DNA from: an uncultured Paracoccus sp.
Lineage (GTDB): Bacteria; Pseudomonadota; Alphaproteobacteria; Rhodobacterales; Rhodobacteraceae
NCBI RefSeq assembly: GCF_947487305.1
Contig: NZ_CANKWH010000007.1
Location: forward strand, 158,161 to 222,160
DNA: 64,000 nt
Direction of reading: 5' to 3'
How positions within the stretch are numbered: position 1 is the stretch's first letter; the number at the start of each line of letters is the position of its first letter. A program made the translations under genes and the position numbers. This document shows positions 45,276-55,335 of the stretch, one piece after another. The notes under the pieces were generated by a model. The model ran no database searches. It was not told where the DNA came from and saw only the letters and a program-made list of their open reading frames with translations.

Positions 45276-46312
45276 CCGGCTTTTCCCAGACGCTGGCCCA
45301 CACCGGAACGGGTCAGCAGCGGCTCCCACCAGTCGCGGTTCTCGAGATACCAGGCGACGGTGCGGCGCAATCCCTCCTCGACCGTGACCGAGGGGCGCCA
45401 GCCCAACTCGTCGCGGATGCGGGTCGGGTCGATGGCATAGCGGCGGTCATGGCCGGGGCGGTCGGTGACGAAGGTGATCAGCCGCTCATGCGGTGCGCCT
45501 GCGGGGTTCATCTCGTCCATATGGGTGCAGATGGTGCGCACCAGATCGATGTTCTTCGCCTCGTTCTCGCCGCCGATATTGTAGCTGCGGCCAAGCTCGC
45601 CCTTCTCGGCGACCAGCAGCAGCGCATCGGCGTGATCCTCGACATACAGCCAGTCCCGGACATTGCCGCCGTCGCCGTAAACCGGGATCGGCTCGCCGGC
45701 CAAAGCCTTGAGGATCACCACCGGCACCAGCTTCTCGGGGAAATGATAGGGGCCGTAATTGTTCGAGCAATTGGTCAGGACCACCGGCAGGCCATAGGTC
45801 TCGTGCCAGGCACGGACCAGGTGGTCGGACCCCGCCTTGCTGGCCGAATAGGGGCTGCGCGGGTCATAGGGCGTGTCTTCGGTGAACTGGCCGGTCTCGC
45901 CCAGACTGCCAAAGACCTCGTCGGTCGAGATATGGTGAAAGCGGAAACCTTCGGGGCGACCCCGGGCGATCCAGTTGGCCCGAGCCGCTTCCAAGAGGTT
46001 ATAGGTGCCGAGGATGTTGGTTTCGATAAAGGCCCCCGGCCCGTCGATCGAGCGATCGACATGGCTTTCGGCGGCCAGATGCATGATCACGTCGGGATTA
46101 TGCGTCGCAAGGATGCGATCGAGCGCGGCGCGGTCGCGGATATCGGCCTCTTCGAAGCTGTAGAGATTGCTGTCGGCGACCGGCGCGACATTTTCGAGGT
46201 TCGCCGCATAAGTCAGCGCGTCCAGATTGACGACCTCATGGCCGCGTGCAACGGCCAGCCGCACCACCGCGGAACCAATGAACCCGGCCCCGCCGGTGAC
46301 GAGAATCTTCAT
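45272..46312 (-). CDS. rfbB: dTDP-glucose 4,6-dehydratase
   Basis: A 346-residue RmlB of the extended SDR family. [20 protein letters not shown] is the NAD-binding N-terminus, followed by [15 protein letters not shown] and [15 protein letters not shown] (catalytic Thr-Asp-Glu). [20 protein letters not shown] (YxxxK) and [16 protein letters not shown] are further signatures. The ATG at 46312 overlaps the rfbC stop. The enzyme converts dTDP-glucose to dTDP-4-keto-6-deoxyglucose. Confidence 0.96.
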   Translation of the reverse strand: MKILVTGGAGFIGSAVVRLAVARGHEVVNLDALTYAANLENVAPVADSNLYSFEEADIRDRAALDRILATHNPDVIMHLAAESHVDRSIDGPGAFIETNILGTYNLLEAARANWIARGRPEGFRFHHISTDEVFGSLGETGQFTEDTPYDPRSPYSASKAGSDHLVRAWHETYGLPVVLTNCSNNYGPYHFPEKLVPVVILKALAGEPIPVYGDGGNVRDWLYVEDHADALLLVAEKGELGRSYNIGGENEAKNIDLVRTICTHMDEMNPAGAPHERLITFVTDRPGHDRRYAIDPTRIRDELGWRPSVTVEEGLRRTVAWYLENRDWWEPLLTRSGVGQRLGKAG

Positions 46313-46869
46313 CAGAACTCTCCATAGGCAAAGGGTGACGACCAATCGGCAAAACCGGGGGCCATCCGGTCCTTGTCAGACAGCACTGGATCAGTCACGC
46401 CCCAGTCGATGCCGAGACTGTCCCAGCGCACCGCGCCGTCGCTGGCCCGGTCATAGTGATCGGTGCATTTATAGACGACCTCGGTATCCGGCGCGCGGGT
46501 GACAAAGCCATGCAGGAAGCCCGCGGGCACCCAGAGCTGGCGGGCATTCTGGAAGCTCAATTCGACGCCGACCCAGTTCCCATAGGTCGGGCTTCCCCGC
46601 CTTGCATCGACGGCCACGTCGAACAGACTGCCCCGGCCACAGCGGACCAGCTTGCCCTGGGGACGGGGCGGCGACTGATAGTGCAGGCCCCGCAGCGTAC
46701 CCTGCTGACGGGACAGCGAGTGATTGTCCTGCACGAAATCCGGTAGCTCAACCCCGGCCTCGCGCAGCGTCTTGCGGTTCCAGCTTTCGGAGAAGAAGCC
46801 GCGCGTATCGCCATGACGGGCCGGCGTCAGGATCAGCACCTCGGGAATCGCGGTTTTTTCAATCTGCAT
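46312..46869 (-). CDS. rfbC: dTDP-4-dehydrorhamnose 3,5-epimerase
   Basis: A 185-residue cupin-fold RmlC. It has [19 protein letters not shown] and the catalytic-histidine motif [20 protein letters not shown], followed by [19 protein letters not shown] and [21 protein letters not shown] chose the ATG at 46869 for the RmlC-like N-terminus [14 protein letters not shown]. It is the first gene of the rfbC-B-D-A operon. Confidence 0.95.
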   Translation of the reverse strand: MQIEKTAIPEVLILTPARHGDTRGFFSESWNRKTLREAGVELPDFVQDNHSLSRQQGTLRGLHYQSPPRPQGKLVRCGRGSLFDVAVDARRGSPTYGNWVGVELSFQNARQLWVPAGFLHGFVTRAPDTEVVYKCTDHYDRASDGAVRWDSLGIDWGVTDPVLSDKDRMAPGFADWSSPFAYGEF

Positions 46870-46907
46870 CAAGCTCGTCCGTTCATCAGTGAATCTTTCA
46901 TGGCACG

Positions 46908-46938
46908 GCACGGACCGGAATGCACGCCCGGTCTGTGC
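46908..46938 (-). other. Imperfect hairpin between pit and rfbC
   Basis: GCACGGACCGG and CCGGTCTGTGC pair over 11 positions with one G-T wobble around a 9-nt loop. It sits between the PiT stop and the rfbC start on the same strand. There is no T-run, so it may mark a transcript end or leader structure. Confidence 0.4.
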
Positions 46939-46962
46939 GGTCCCGATGCCCGGCCAAACGCC

Positions 46963-48459
46963 TCATCCCGCAATGAAATCGATGATCAGGAACAGCAGCG
47001 CAGACAGCAGCGCGGCTGCGGGCACCGTGATGACCCAGGCCGCAATGATGGTCAGGAAATGCGAGCGACGCACCAGCTTGCGGCGGCGGCGTTCCTCGGG
47101 CGGCAGCGGCGGATTGTCGGGCATCGCTTCGCGGGCTTGGCGCAATCGCCGCTCGGTATCCCATTCGCGGAAGAAGCCGACGCCAAAGACCCCGCCCACG
47201 GCAATATGCGTCGAACTGACCGGCAGGCCCAGCCAACTGGCGACGATCACCGTCAACGCCGCCGACAGCGCCACACAATAGGCGCGCATCGGATTGAGCT
47301 TGGTGATCTGGTTGCCCACCATGCGGATCAGCTTGGGCCCGAAAAGGAACAGGCCAAAGCTGATGCCGAATGCGCCGATCAGCATCACCCAGGTCGGGAT
47401 GCCCACCGCATCGGTCAGCGCGCCCGATTGCGCGGTGGCAACGATGGCCGCCAGCGGACCCACGGCATTCGCCACGTCATTGGCACCGTGGGCAAAGCTC
47501 AAGAGCGCCGCCGAGACGATCAGCGGGATACCGAACAGCACTTTCAGCGACTTGTTGCGGTTCTCCAATCCGGCGGACTGGCGGCGGATCACCGGGATCA
47601 TCACCGCCCAGGTCACGACGCCGATAACCAGCCCGGACAGCAGCGAGACGCCCATCGAGACATGGATCAGTTGTTTTAGCCCCTTCAGCACGAGATAGGC
47701 CGAGAACACCCCGGCCATGATGCCGACCAGCACCGGCACCCAGACCCGCGCCGCGGCGATCTTGTCGGGCTGATAGATGATCCGCGCCTTGATGAACCAC
47801 AGGAAGGCTACGGCGATCAGGCCGCCCAGCAGCGGCGATATCACCCAGCTGGCGGCGATCGTGGTCATCATCGACCAGTTCACCACCCCAAGCCCGGCCG
47901 AGGCGATGCCCGCCCCCATCACGCCGCCCACGACCGAATGCGTGGTCGACACCGGCGCGCCGATCCAGGTCGCAAGGTTCACCCACAGCGCCGAAGACAG
48001 CAGCGCCGCCATCATCGCCCACATGAAGGTTTCCGGCGTGGCCATGGCGTCGGGTGCGACGATGCCCTTGGCGATGGTCGAGACCACGTCGCCCCCGGCA
48101 ATCAGCGCGCCGGCGCTTTCGAAGATCGCAGCGATGGCGATGGCCCCGCCCATGGTCAGGGCATTGGCACCGACTGCCGGACCCATGTTGTTGGCCACGT
48201 CATTGGCGCCGATGTTCAGCGCCATATAGGCCCCGAACACCGCCGCGATGATGACGATCAGCGAATTGCCCGACAGGCCGATGGTCAGCCCGGCGATCAG
48301 CCCGGCCAGCAGGATGAAGACCAGCGCGATGCCCGGCGCCACCATCGGCCGCGCCGCATAGGCAGCCGCATTCTCCAGGGTCGAGAACCGGCCAAGGTCA
48401 CGGTCCAGTGTCTCAAGATGGCGGGCTTCGTCGTCGATCCGGCTCATGTCGTTCCTCAT
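46963..48459 (-). CDS. PiT-family inorganic phosphate transporter
   Basis: A 498-residue permease of the PiT/Pho-4 family with about ten to twelve helices. The two inverted-repeat signatures GANDVANNMGPAVGANALT and GANDVANAVGPLAAIVATA are clear, as are GAPVSTTHSVVGGVMG and GLPVSSTHIAVGGVFGVG. It imports phosphate (or metal-phosphate) with protons or sodium. The ~60-residue cytoplasmic loop before the last helix is rich in Arg and Pro. It is transcribed toward rfbC. No PhoU-like partner is adjacent. Confidence 0.9.
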   Translation of the reverse strand: MRNDMSRIDDEARHLETLDRDLGRFSTLENAAAYAARPMVAPGIALVFILLAGLIAGLTIGLSGNSLIVIIAAVFGAYMALNIGANDVANNMGPAVGANALTMGGAIAIAAIFESAGALIAGGDVVSTIAKGIVAPDAMATPETFMWAMMAALLSSALWVNLATWIGAPVSTTHSVVGGVMGAGIASAGLGVVNWSMMTTIAASWVISPLLGGLIAVAFLWFIKARIIYQPDKIAAARVWVPVLVGIMAGVFSAYLVLKGLKQLIHVSMGVSLLSGLVIGVVTWAVMIPVIRRQSAGLENRNKSLKVLFGIPLIVSAALLSFAHGANDVANAVGPLAAIVATAQSGALTDAVGIPTWVMLIGAFGISFGLFLFGPKLIRMVGNQITKLNPMRAYCVALSAALTVIVASWLGLPVSSTHIAVGGVFGVGFFREWDTERRLRQAREAMPDNPPLPPEERRRRKLVRRSHFLTIIAAWVITVPAAALLSALLFLIIDFIAG

Positions 48460-48530
48460 GGTCAGGCCCTCGCCCTAGCAAATTCTGCCAATAGCGCAAC
48501 AGTCCTTGGATCAACTGCCGTGCCGGCAGA

Positions 48531-49472
48531 TTACTCCACCGACCCCGCGCGCACCTTGCCGATGCTGTAGCCGAAGGCCTGCTTGAAGGCGCGGCACAGG
48601 CTCGGCACGGTCTCGAACCCGGCGCGCAGCGCGATCTCCTGCAGGCTCAGATCGGTTTCGACCGCGAGATCGCGGGCGCGGCTGAGGCGCAAGAGCCGGT
48701 AGTAGCGGCCAGGGGCCATCTGCAATTCGTGGCGGAAGAGGCGGTTGAGGCTGCGTTCCGACAGACCGGCCTGACGCGCGAGGCGATCCAGCGGCAGCGG
48801 GCTTTCCACATGCCCCGCCATCAGATTCAGAACGGCCCGCAGCGCGTCCGAGCCGCGACCGCCCAGCAGCGCCGGGCCGCGCTGCATCTCGCGCTGGCGC
48901 GAGGCGTCATGCAGGAACATGGTTGAGACGTCAAACGCCGCCGTCGGGCCATAGCGGCTCTGGATGAAATGCAGGATCAGGTCCAGCGCGGTCGAGGCGC
49001 CGCCGCAGGTCCAGACCGTGCCATCGGCGACGAAACGGTCATGGCTGACGCGGATCTGCGGGAAATCTTGCGCCAGATCGCCCAGCACCTGCCAGTGGAT
49101 CGTCGCCCGCGCGCCATCGAGCAGCCCCAGATCGGCCAACAGCCAGGCGGCGGTATCGGCGCCCACGATCATCCGCGCGCGACGCACGGCCTGCGCCAGC
49201 ACCCGCCGCACCGGCCCCTCGGCATGGGCGCGAAAGCCATAGCCCGAGATCACCACCAGAAGGTCGCACGCTTCGATCCGCGCCGCCGGGCCGTCGGGGC
49301 TGACCCTCAGCCCGCTGGAACTTTCCACCGCAGCGCCATCGGGACTGAACACCTGCCATGACAGCGGATGAGCCATCTGGTCCCGAAGGGCACGCAAAGG
49401 CTCCAGCAGGCAGGCCAGCACCATGTTGGAGAAGCCATCATGGATCAGGACGGAAACGGTCAGCGGGCTCAT
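48531..49472 (-). CDS. cdhR: GlxA-type AraC regulator, CdhR-like
   Basis: A 313-residue regulator. The N-terminal DJ-1/PfpI-like ligand domain spans to about residue 190. A C-terminal AraC double helix-turn-helix follows (LDRLARQAGLSERSLNRLFR and EIALRAGFETVPSLCRAFKQ). This GlxA-subgroup architecture includes CdhR, the activator of carnitine catabolism in Pseudomonas aeruginosa. It is divergent from the carnitine genes, which supports the CdhR role, though other GlxA regulators (GbdR-like) look similar. Confidence 0.85.
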   Translation of the reverse strand: MSPLTVSVLIHDGFSNMVLACLLEPLRALRDQMAHPLSWQVFSPDGAAVESSSGLRVSPDGPAARIEACDLLVVISGYGFRAHAEGPVRRVLAQAVRRARMIVGADTAAWLLADLGLLDGARATIHWQVLGDLAQDFPQIRVSHDRFVADGTVWTCGGASTALDLILHFIQSRYGPTAAFDVSTMFLHDASRQREMQRGPALLGGRGSDALRAVLNLMAGHVESPLPLDRLARQAGLSERSLNRLFRHELQMAPGRYYRLLRLSRARDLAVETDLSLQEIALRAGFETVPSLCRAFKQAFGYSIGKVRAGSVE

Positions 49473-49571
49473 TGGCAGGATAAGACAAGAATCTGGCCGG
49501 AACAGATAATCATGGATTCGGACCGCAGGCTAGTCTTCGCCGAAACAGGATCAGATACGGACCACGCCTGA

Positions 49572-50483
49572 ATGCCCCTTGCCATGAATCGCGATGTCTT
49601 CATCACCTGCGCCGTCACCGGATCGGGTGGCACGCAGGATCGCAGCCCGCATGTCCCCCGCTCGCCCAAGGAAATCGCCGACAGCGCCATTGCCGCAGCC
49701 CGCGCCGGTGCCGCCGTGGTCCATTGCCATGTCCGCGATCCCGATACCGGCGCACCCTCGCGCCGGCGGGATCTCTACCGCGAAGTGACCGAGCGGATTC
49801 GCGATGCCGAGGTGGACGTGGTGCTGAACCTGACCGCCGGCATGGGCGGCGATATCGTCTTTGGCGGGGTCGAGGCGCCCTTTCCGGTGAACCAGCAAGG
49901 CACCGACATGGTCGGCGCGACCGAGCGCATGGCGCATGTGGCCGACTGCCTGCCCGAGATCTGCACGCTGGATTGCGGCACGATGAACTTTGCCGAGGCC
50001 GATTACGTCATGACCAACACGCCCGGCATGTTGCGCGCGATGGGCGGGATGATGACCGAGCTGGGGGTGAGACCCGAGATCGAGGCCTTTGACACCGGCC
50101 ATCTGTGGTTCGCCAAGCAACTGGTCGAGGAAGGCACGCTGACCTCACCCGCCCTGGTGCAGCTTTGCATGGGCGTGCCCTGGGGCGCGCCGAACGATCT
50201 GAACACCTTCCTTGCGATGGTGAACGCGGTGCCCGCCGACTGGACCTGGTCGGCCTTCAGCCTTGGCCGCGAGCAGATGCCCTATGTGGCGGCGGCGGTG
50301 CTGGCGGGGGGCAATGTCCGCGTGGGCCTCGAGGATAACCTGTTCCTTGGCAAGGGCCAGCTGGCCACGAATGCGCAGCTGGTCGAGCGCGCCGTGACGA
50401 TCATCGAGGGCATGGGGGGTCGGATCATCGGGCCGCAGGCGGTGCGCGACAAGCTGGGGTTGGTGAAGAGGGCGCCGAAATGA
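49572..50483 (+). CDS. cdhC: BKACE-family 3-dehydrocarnitine cleavage enzyme
   Basis: A 303-residue BKACE (DUF849) enzyme, a TIM-barrel that uses acetyl-CoA and a metal to cleave beta-keto acids. HCHVRDPDTGAPSRRRDLYR holds the metal-binding histidine pair, with NLTAGMGGDIVFGGVE and GNVRVGLEDNLFLGKGQLA as further signatures. In carnitine users it converts 3-dehydrocarnitine and acetyl-CoA to betainyl-CoA and acetoacetate. It overlaps the carnitine dehydrogenase gene by 4 bp. An internal ATG at 49584 (MNRDVFITCAVTG) gives an equally family-like N-terminus. Confidence 0.88.
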   Translation: MPLAMNRDVFITCAVTGSGGTQDRSPHVPRSPKEIADSAIAAARAGAAVVHCHVRDPDTGAPSRRRDLYREVTERIRDAEVDVVLNLTAGMGGDIVFGGVEAPFPVNQQGTDMVGATERMAHVADCLPEICTLDCGTMNFAEADYVMTNTPGMLRAMGGMMTELGVRPEIEAFDTGHLWFAKQLVEEGTLTSPALVQLCMGVPWGAPNDLNTFLAMVNAVPADWTWSAFSLGREQMPYVAAAVLAGGNVRVGLEDNLFLGKGQLATNAQLVERAVTIIEGMGGRIIGPQAVRDKLGLVKRAPK

Positions 50484-51898
50484 TCTGCAAGGCGGCAATC
50501 ATCGGTGGCGGGGTCATCGGCGGCGGTTGGGCCGCGCGCTTCCTGCTAAACGGCTGGAACGTGGCGGTCTTCGATCCCGATCCAGAATCCGAGCGCAAGA
50601 TCAACGAGGTGATCTCGAATGCCCGGCGCAGCCTGCCCGCGCTCTACGACCGGCCCCTGCCCGCCGAGGGCAATCTGAGCTTTCACCTTGATCTGGCCGA
50701 GGCCGTGGCCGATGCCGACTGGGTGCAGGAAAGCGTGCCCGAGCGGCTGGACCTGAAGCACCGGGTTCTGGCCGCGATCGACGCTGCTGCGCCGGCCCAT
50801 GCGGTCATCGGTTCCTCGACCTCGGGCTTCAAGCCGTCGGAACTGACGGCAGAGGGATCGCGCGCGCTGGTCGCGCATCCCTTCAACCCGGTCTACCTGC
50901 TGCCGCTGGTCGAGCTGGTGGGTGAAGGCGCCGATGCGGCGGCCGAAACCCTGCGCGGCATCGGCATGTATCCCCTGATCGTGCGAAAGGAAATCGACGC
51001 CCATATCGCCGACCGGCTGCTCGAGGCGGTCTGGCGCGAAAGCCTGTGGTTGGTCAGCGACGGCATCGCCACCACCGAGGAAATCGACGAGGCGATTCGT
51101 ATGGGCTTTGGCCTGCGTTGGGCGCAGATGGGTCTGTTCGAGACCTATCGCATCGCTGGCGGCGAGGCCGGGATGCGGCATTTCATGCAGCAGTTCGGCC
51201 CGGCGCTGGCCTGGCCCTGGACCAAGCTGATGGACGTGCCCGAGTTCAACGAGGCGCTGGTGGACCAGATCGCCGGGCAATCCGACGCGCAATCCGGCCA
51301 CCGGACCATCCGCGAACTGGAACGCCTGCGCGACGACAACCTGGTCGGCATCATCCGCGCGCTGAAACATTCCGGCAGCGGTGCGGGCGGCGTGGTGCAG
51401 GCGCACGAAACCGCCCTGCCGCTGCCCGAAACGGACGGGCTGCCGATCACGCTGGACCGACAGGTGCCGCAGGGCTGGGCGGATTATAACGGCCACATGA
51501 ACGAGGCACGCTATCTCGAGGCCGGGGCCGAGGCGACCGACCAGTTCATGCGGATGATCGGCGCGGATGCGGATTACATCGCCGCCGGCAAAAGCTATTT
51601 CACCGCCGAAAGCCATGTCCGCTACCTGGCCGAGGCCCATGCCGGCGACCGGCTGACCTGCCGGACCCGGCTGCTGGATGGCGCGGGCAAGCGGATGCAC
51701 CTGTTCCACAGCCTGGTCACGAGTGACGGAACGGAAGTGGCGACGGTCGAGACGCTCCTGCTGCATGTTGATCTTGGCACCCGCAAGACCTGCCTGCCCG
51801 AACCTGCCGTGGCCGAAGCGCTGGCGCGCCATGCCGCCGCGCAGGCCGGGCTGCCGCAGCCCGAGGGTGTCGGACGATTCGTCGGGCAGGCCAGATAA
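50480..51898 (+). CDS. cdhAB: Carnitine 3-dehydrogenase / betainyl-CoA thioesterase fusion
   Basis: A 472-residue bifunctional protein. Residues 1-~315 are an L-carnitine 3-dehydrogenase (3-hydroxyacyl-CoA dehydrogenase fold): NAD-binding AAIIGGGVIGGGWAARFLLN and VAHPFNPVYLLPLVELVGEG. Residues ~325-472 form a hotdog thioesterase with the DYNGHMNEARYLEAGAEATD motif. In Pseudomonas these are separate proteins, CdhA and CdhB. The fusion, known in Sinorhizobium-type CDHs, couples the first and last steps around CdhC to yield glycine betaine. Confidence 0.9.
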   Translation: MICKAAIIGGGVIGGGWAARFLLNGWNVAVFDPDPESERKINEVISNARRSLPALYDRPLPAEGNLSFHLDLAEAVADADWVQESVPERLDLKHRVLAAIDAAAPAHAVIGSSTSGFKPSELTAEGSRALVAHPFNPVYLLPLVELVGEGADAAAETLRGIGMYPLIVRKEIDAHIADRLLEAVWRESLWLVSDGIATTEEIDEAIRMGFGLRWAQMGLFETYRIAGGEAGMRHFMQQFGPALAWPWTKLMDVPEFNEALVDQIAGQSDAQSGHRTIRELERLRDDNLVGIIRALKHSGSGAGGVVQAHETALPLPETDGLPITLDRQVPQGWADYNGHMNEARYLEAGAEATDQFMRMIGADADYIAAGKSYFTAESHVRYLAEAHAGDRLTCRTRLLDGAGKRMHLFHSLVTSDGTEVATVETLLLHVDLGTRKTCLPEPAVAEALARHAAAQAGLPQPEGVGRFVGQAR

Positions 51899-51967
51899 GG
51901 TTCTCGACCGAACCGGAATTTAGATCATAATGCCGCAAAAGGCAGAACAACGGGGAGACAACGAAAA

Positions 51968-53551
51968 ATGACCAAGGAACTCGAGGCACTTGCCAGCCTC
52001 ACCCGCATCGGCGCCATGTCCCGACGCGATTTTCTGGGCCGGGCCTCGGCGCTTGGCGTCAGCGCCGCCATGGCTGGTACCCTTCTGGCCGGCAAGGCGT
52101 CCGCGCAGCCGGTCAAGGGCGGCGTGCTGCAGATGGGTCTGGGCGGGGGCGAAAGCACCAACTCGCTCGATCCGGCGGCAGCCCTGAGCCAGGTGCCCTT
52201 CCACACCAGCCGCGCCCTGGGCGAGACGCTGGTGGATGTGAACCCCGATGGCAGCCTCGATTTCCGCATCGCGGAGGCGGTCGAGGCCAGCCCCGACGCC
52301 AAGACCTGGACCTTCAAGATCCGCAAGGGGGTCGAGTTCCACAACGGCAAGACCGTGACGCCGGATGACGTGCTGGCGACGATGAAGCGGCATTCGGACG
52401 AGAACACCAAATCCGGAGCGCTCGGCGTCATGCAGGGCCTCGCCGACATGCGCGTGGACGGCGACAATTTCATCGTCGAAACCACCACGCCCAATGCCGA
52501 CCTTGCCTATCTGATGTCGACCTATCAGCTGGTGATCCAGCCGAATGGCGGGATGGATGACCCGGCGGCGGGCATCGGCACCGGCGCCTACAAGGTCACA
52601 GCGAACGAGCCCGGCGTGCGCTATACCTTCGAGAAGTTCGCCAATTACTGGGACAGCTCGCGCGGCCATTTCGACGGCATCGAGATGAGCGTGATCAACG
52701 ATTCCACCGCACGCAACGCCGCGCTGCAATCGGGTCAGGTGCAGATCATCAACCAGGTCGATCCCAAGGTCGCGGGCCTTCTGGCGCGGGCGCCGGGGCT
52801 GCAGATCAAGAACGTCTCGGGCCGCGGGCATTACGTCTTCGTCATGCATTGCGACACCGCGCCCTTCGACAATCACGACCTGCGCATGGCGCTGAAACTG
52901 GCGATCAACCGCGAGGAGATGCTGGAGAAGATCCTGATGGGCTATGGCACGGTCGGGAATGACATCCCGATCAACAAGGCCTACCCGCTGTTCGACGACA
53001 GTATTCCGCAGCGGACCTATGACCCGGCCGCCGCCGCCGAGTTCTACAAGAAATCCGGCCATGACGGCAGCCCGATCGTGCTGAAGGTCTCGGAAGTGGC
53101 CTTCCCCGGTGCCATCGACGCCGCCCAGCTGTTCCAGCAAAGCGCCGCCGCTGCCGGCATCCCGCTCGAGATCGAGCGCTCGCCCGGCGACGGCTACTGG
53201 TCCGAGGTCTGGAACAAGGCCCCGTTCTGCGCCTCTTACTGGGGCGGGCGTCCGGTGCAGGACCAGATGTATGCCACCGGCTACCTGTCCACCGCCGACT
53301 GGAACGACACCCGCTTCAAGAACGAACAGTTCGACGCGCTGCTGCTCGAAGCCCGGGGCGAGCTGGACCAGGACAAGCGCAAGCAGCTTTACCGCCAGAT
53401 GGCCGATATCCTGCGCGAGGATGGCGGCCTGATCCTGCCGATGTTCAACGACTTCGTCGAGGGCGTCAGCGACAAGGTCCAGGGCTGGGAGCAGAACGGC
53501 ATGTGGGAGGTGATGAACGGCCTTGCCCCCAGCAAGTGCTGGTTTGCCTGA
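51968..53551 (+). CDS. ABC transporter substrate-binding protein (peptide/opine type)
   Basis: A 527-residue family-5 solute-binding protein. It has a twin-arginine-like signal (MSRRDFLGRASALGVSAAMA) preceded by an unusual ~16-residue N-terminal extension. The SBP_bac_5 core includes DGSLDFRIAEAVEASPDAKT and KTWTFKIRKGVEFHNGKTVT. It delivers a substrate to the two permeases that follow. Family members bind peptides, opines, or glutathione. The carnitine gene context suggests a quaternary amine or acylcarnitine, which is unproven. Confidence 0.88.
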   Translation: MTKELEALASLTRIGAMSRRDFLGRASALGVSAAMAGTLLAGKASAQPVKGGVLQMGLGGGESTNSLDPAAALSQVPFHTSRALGETLVDVNPDGSLDFRIAEAVEASPDAKTWTFKIRKGVEFHNGKTVTPDDVLATMKRHSDENTKSGALGVMQGLADMRVDGDNFIVETTTPNADLAYLMSTYQLVIQPNGGMDDPAAGIGTGAYKVTANEPGVRYTFEKFANYWDSSRGHFDGIEMSVINDSTARNAALQSGQVQIINQVDPKVAGLLARAPGLQIKNVSGRGHYVFVMHCDTAPFDNHDLRMALKLAINREEMLEKILMGYGTVGNDIPINKAYPLFDDSIPQRTYDPAAAAEFYKKSGHDGSPIVLKVSEVAFPGAIDAAQLFQQSAAAAGIPLEIERSPGDGYWSEVWNKAPFCASYWGGRPVQDQMYATGYLSTADWNDTRFKNEQFDALLLEARGELDQDKRKQLYRQMADILREDGGLILPMFNDFVEGVSDKVQGWEQNGMWEVMNGLAPSKCWFA

Positions 53552-53563
53552 CGGGCCGGCGCG

Positions 53564-54523
53564 GTGAACGCCCTCATCCTGAAAATCGTGGCTCAGCGCA
53601 TTGCGCTGAGCCTTGTCATGCTGCTCATGGTCTCGGTACTGATCTTCGTCGGCACCCAGATCCTGCCCGGCGACGTGGCGCAGTCGATCCTCGGCCAGTC
53701 GGCCACGCCGCAGGCGCTGGCCAACCTGCGCGAGGAGCTGGGTCTGAACCAGCCCGCCTATCTGCGCTATGTCCAATGGCTCGGCGGGCTGTTGCAGGGT
53801 GATCTTGGCACCTCGCTGACCAATGGCCGCGACATTGGCGAGGCGATCGGCCAGCGCTTCGGCAATACGCTGTTTCTCGCCTCCTGCGCGGCGCTGATCG
53901 CGGTGCCGCTGGCGATCCTTCTGGGGCTGATCTCGGTGCTCTATCGCAACCGCTGGCCCGACAAGCTGATCTCGATCATCGCGCTGGCCTCGATCTCGGT
54001 GCCCGAGTTCCTGATCGGCTATATCCTGATGTTTTATATCGGCGTGCAATTGGGCTGGGCGCCCTCGGTCTCGATGGTGACCGAAGGAATGCCGTTCTTC
54101 GCCCGCCTTCACGCCATCGCCCTGCCGGTCGCCGTTCTGGTGCTGGTGGTGTTGGCGCATATGATGCGCATGACCCGCGCCGCGATCCTGAACGTGATGC
54201 AATCGCCCTATATCGAGACGGCCGAGCTGAAGGGCCTCGGCATGTTCCGCATCATCCGCAAGCACGCTTTCCCGAACGCCATCGCGCCGGTGGTCAATGT
54301 GGTGATGCTGAACCTCGCATATCTGGTGGTCGGCGTGGTCGTGGTCGAGGTGGTCTTTGTCTATCCCGGCATGGGGCAATTCCTCGTCGATCACGTCGCC
54401 AAGCGTGACGTGCCGGTGGTGCAGGCCTGCGGGCTGATCTTTGCCTCGGTCTATATCCTGTTGAACATGATCGCCGATATCGTCTCGATCATGGCCAATC
54501 CGCGGCTGAGGCATCCGAAATGA
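53564..54523 (+). CDS. ABC transporter permease, DppB type
   Basis: A 319-residue inner-membrane permease of the binding-protein-dependent family. Six helices are predicted. The EAA loop with its glycine reads ETAELKGLGMFRIIRKHAFP, followed by VYPGMGQFLVDHVAKRDVPV. It starts with a GTG 12 bp after the binding-protein stop. It pairs with the next permease, whose start overlaps its stop by 4 bp. Confidence 0.92.
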   Translation: MNALILKIVAQRIALSLVMLLMVSVLIFVGTQILPGDVAQSILGQSATPQALANLREELGLNQPAYLRYVQWLGGLLQGDLGTSLTNGRDIGEAIGQRFGNTLFLASCAALIAVPLAILLGLISVLYRNRWPDKLISIIALASISVPEFLIGYILMFYIGVQLGWAPSVSMVTEGMPFFARLHAIALPVAVLVLVVLAHMMRMTRAAILNVMQSPYIETAELKGLGMFRIIRKHAFPNAIAPVVNVVMLNLAYLVVGVVVVEVVFVYPGMGQFLVDHVAKRDVPVVQACGLIFASVYILLNMIADIVSIMANPRLRHPK

Positions 54524-55335
54524 GGCGCATTCCCCTGTCCGCGCTGATCGGGCTTTTCATCACCGCACTGTTCTTCCTGACCGCGATCTTCGCCCCGCTG
54601 ATCGCCCCCTATGGCGTGGCCGAGGTGGTGGGCGGGGTCTGGGACCCGCCCTCGGCCGAGCATCTTCTGGGCACCGACAATATCGGCCGCGATCTTCTCA
54701 GCCGGATGATCTATGGCGGGCGCACGACGATCTTCGTGGCCACCGCCGCCACCGCCATCAGCTTCATCACCGGCGCGTTTCTTGGGCTTTCCGCCGCAGT
54801 CATCGGCGGCTGGTTCGATCAGCTTCTGTCGCGCTTTGTCGATGTCGTCATGGCCATTCCGACGCTGATCTTTGCCCTCGTGGTGCTGTCGGTCATGCCC
54901 GTGACCATGCCGGTGCTGATCGTGGTGATGGGGCTTCTGGACTCGACTCGCGTCTATCGCCTGTCCCGTTCCGTCGCGGTCGATATCGAAGTGATGGATT
55001 ATGTCGAGGCCGCGCGCCTGCGTGGCGAGGGCCGCTTCTGGATCATGTTCCGCGAGATCCTGCCCAATGCCCTGTCACCCCTTGTGGCCGAGATGGGCCT
55101 GCGCTTCATCTTCGCCGTGCTCTTCGTCTCGACCCTCTCCTTCCTCGGTCTGGGGGTGCAGCCGCCCGATGCCGACTGGGGCGGGATCGTGAAAGAGAAC
55201 AAGGACGGCATCGTCTATGGCATCGGCGCGGCCCTGTGGCCGGCTATCGCCATCGCCGCGCTGGCGATCAGCGTGAACCTCGTCGCCGACTGGGTGCTGA
55301 ACCGCACCACCAGCCTGAAAGGGGGCCGGGGATGA
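54520..55335 (+). CDS. ABC transporter permease, DppC type
   Basis: A 271-residue permease with the N-terminal DppC-like region HLLGTDNIGRDLLSRMIYGG and EAA loop YVEAARLRGEGRFWIMFREI. The C-terminal LGLGVQPPDADWGGIVKENK is typical of DppC/OppC. It forms the heterodimeric channel with the preceding protein. Its stop overlaps the ATPase gene start as ATGA. Confidence 0.92.
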   Translation: MRRIPLSALIGLFITALFFLTAIFAPLIAPYGVAEVVGGVWDPPSAEHLLGTDNIGRDLLSRMIYGGRTTIFVATAATAISFITGAFLGLSAAVIGGWFDQLLSRFVDVVMAIPTLIFALVVLSVMPVTMPVLIVVMGLLDSTRVYRLSRSVAVDIEVMDYVEAARLRGEGRFWIMFREILPNALSPLVAEMGLRFIFAVLFVSTLSFLGLGVQPPDADWGGIVKENKDGIVYGIGAALWPAIAIAALAISVNLVADWVLNRTTSLKGGRG

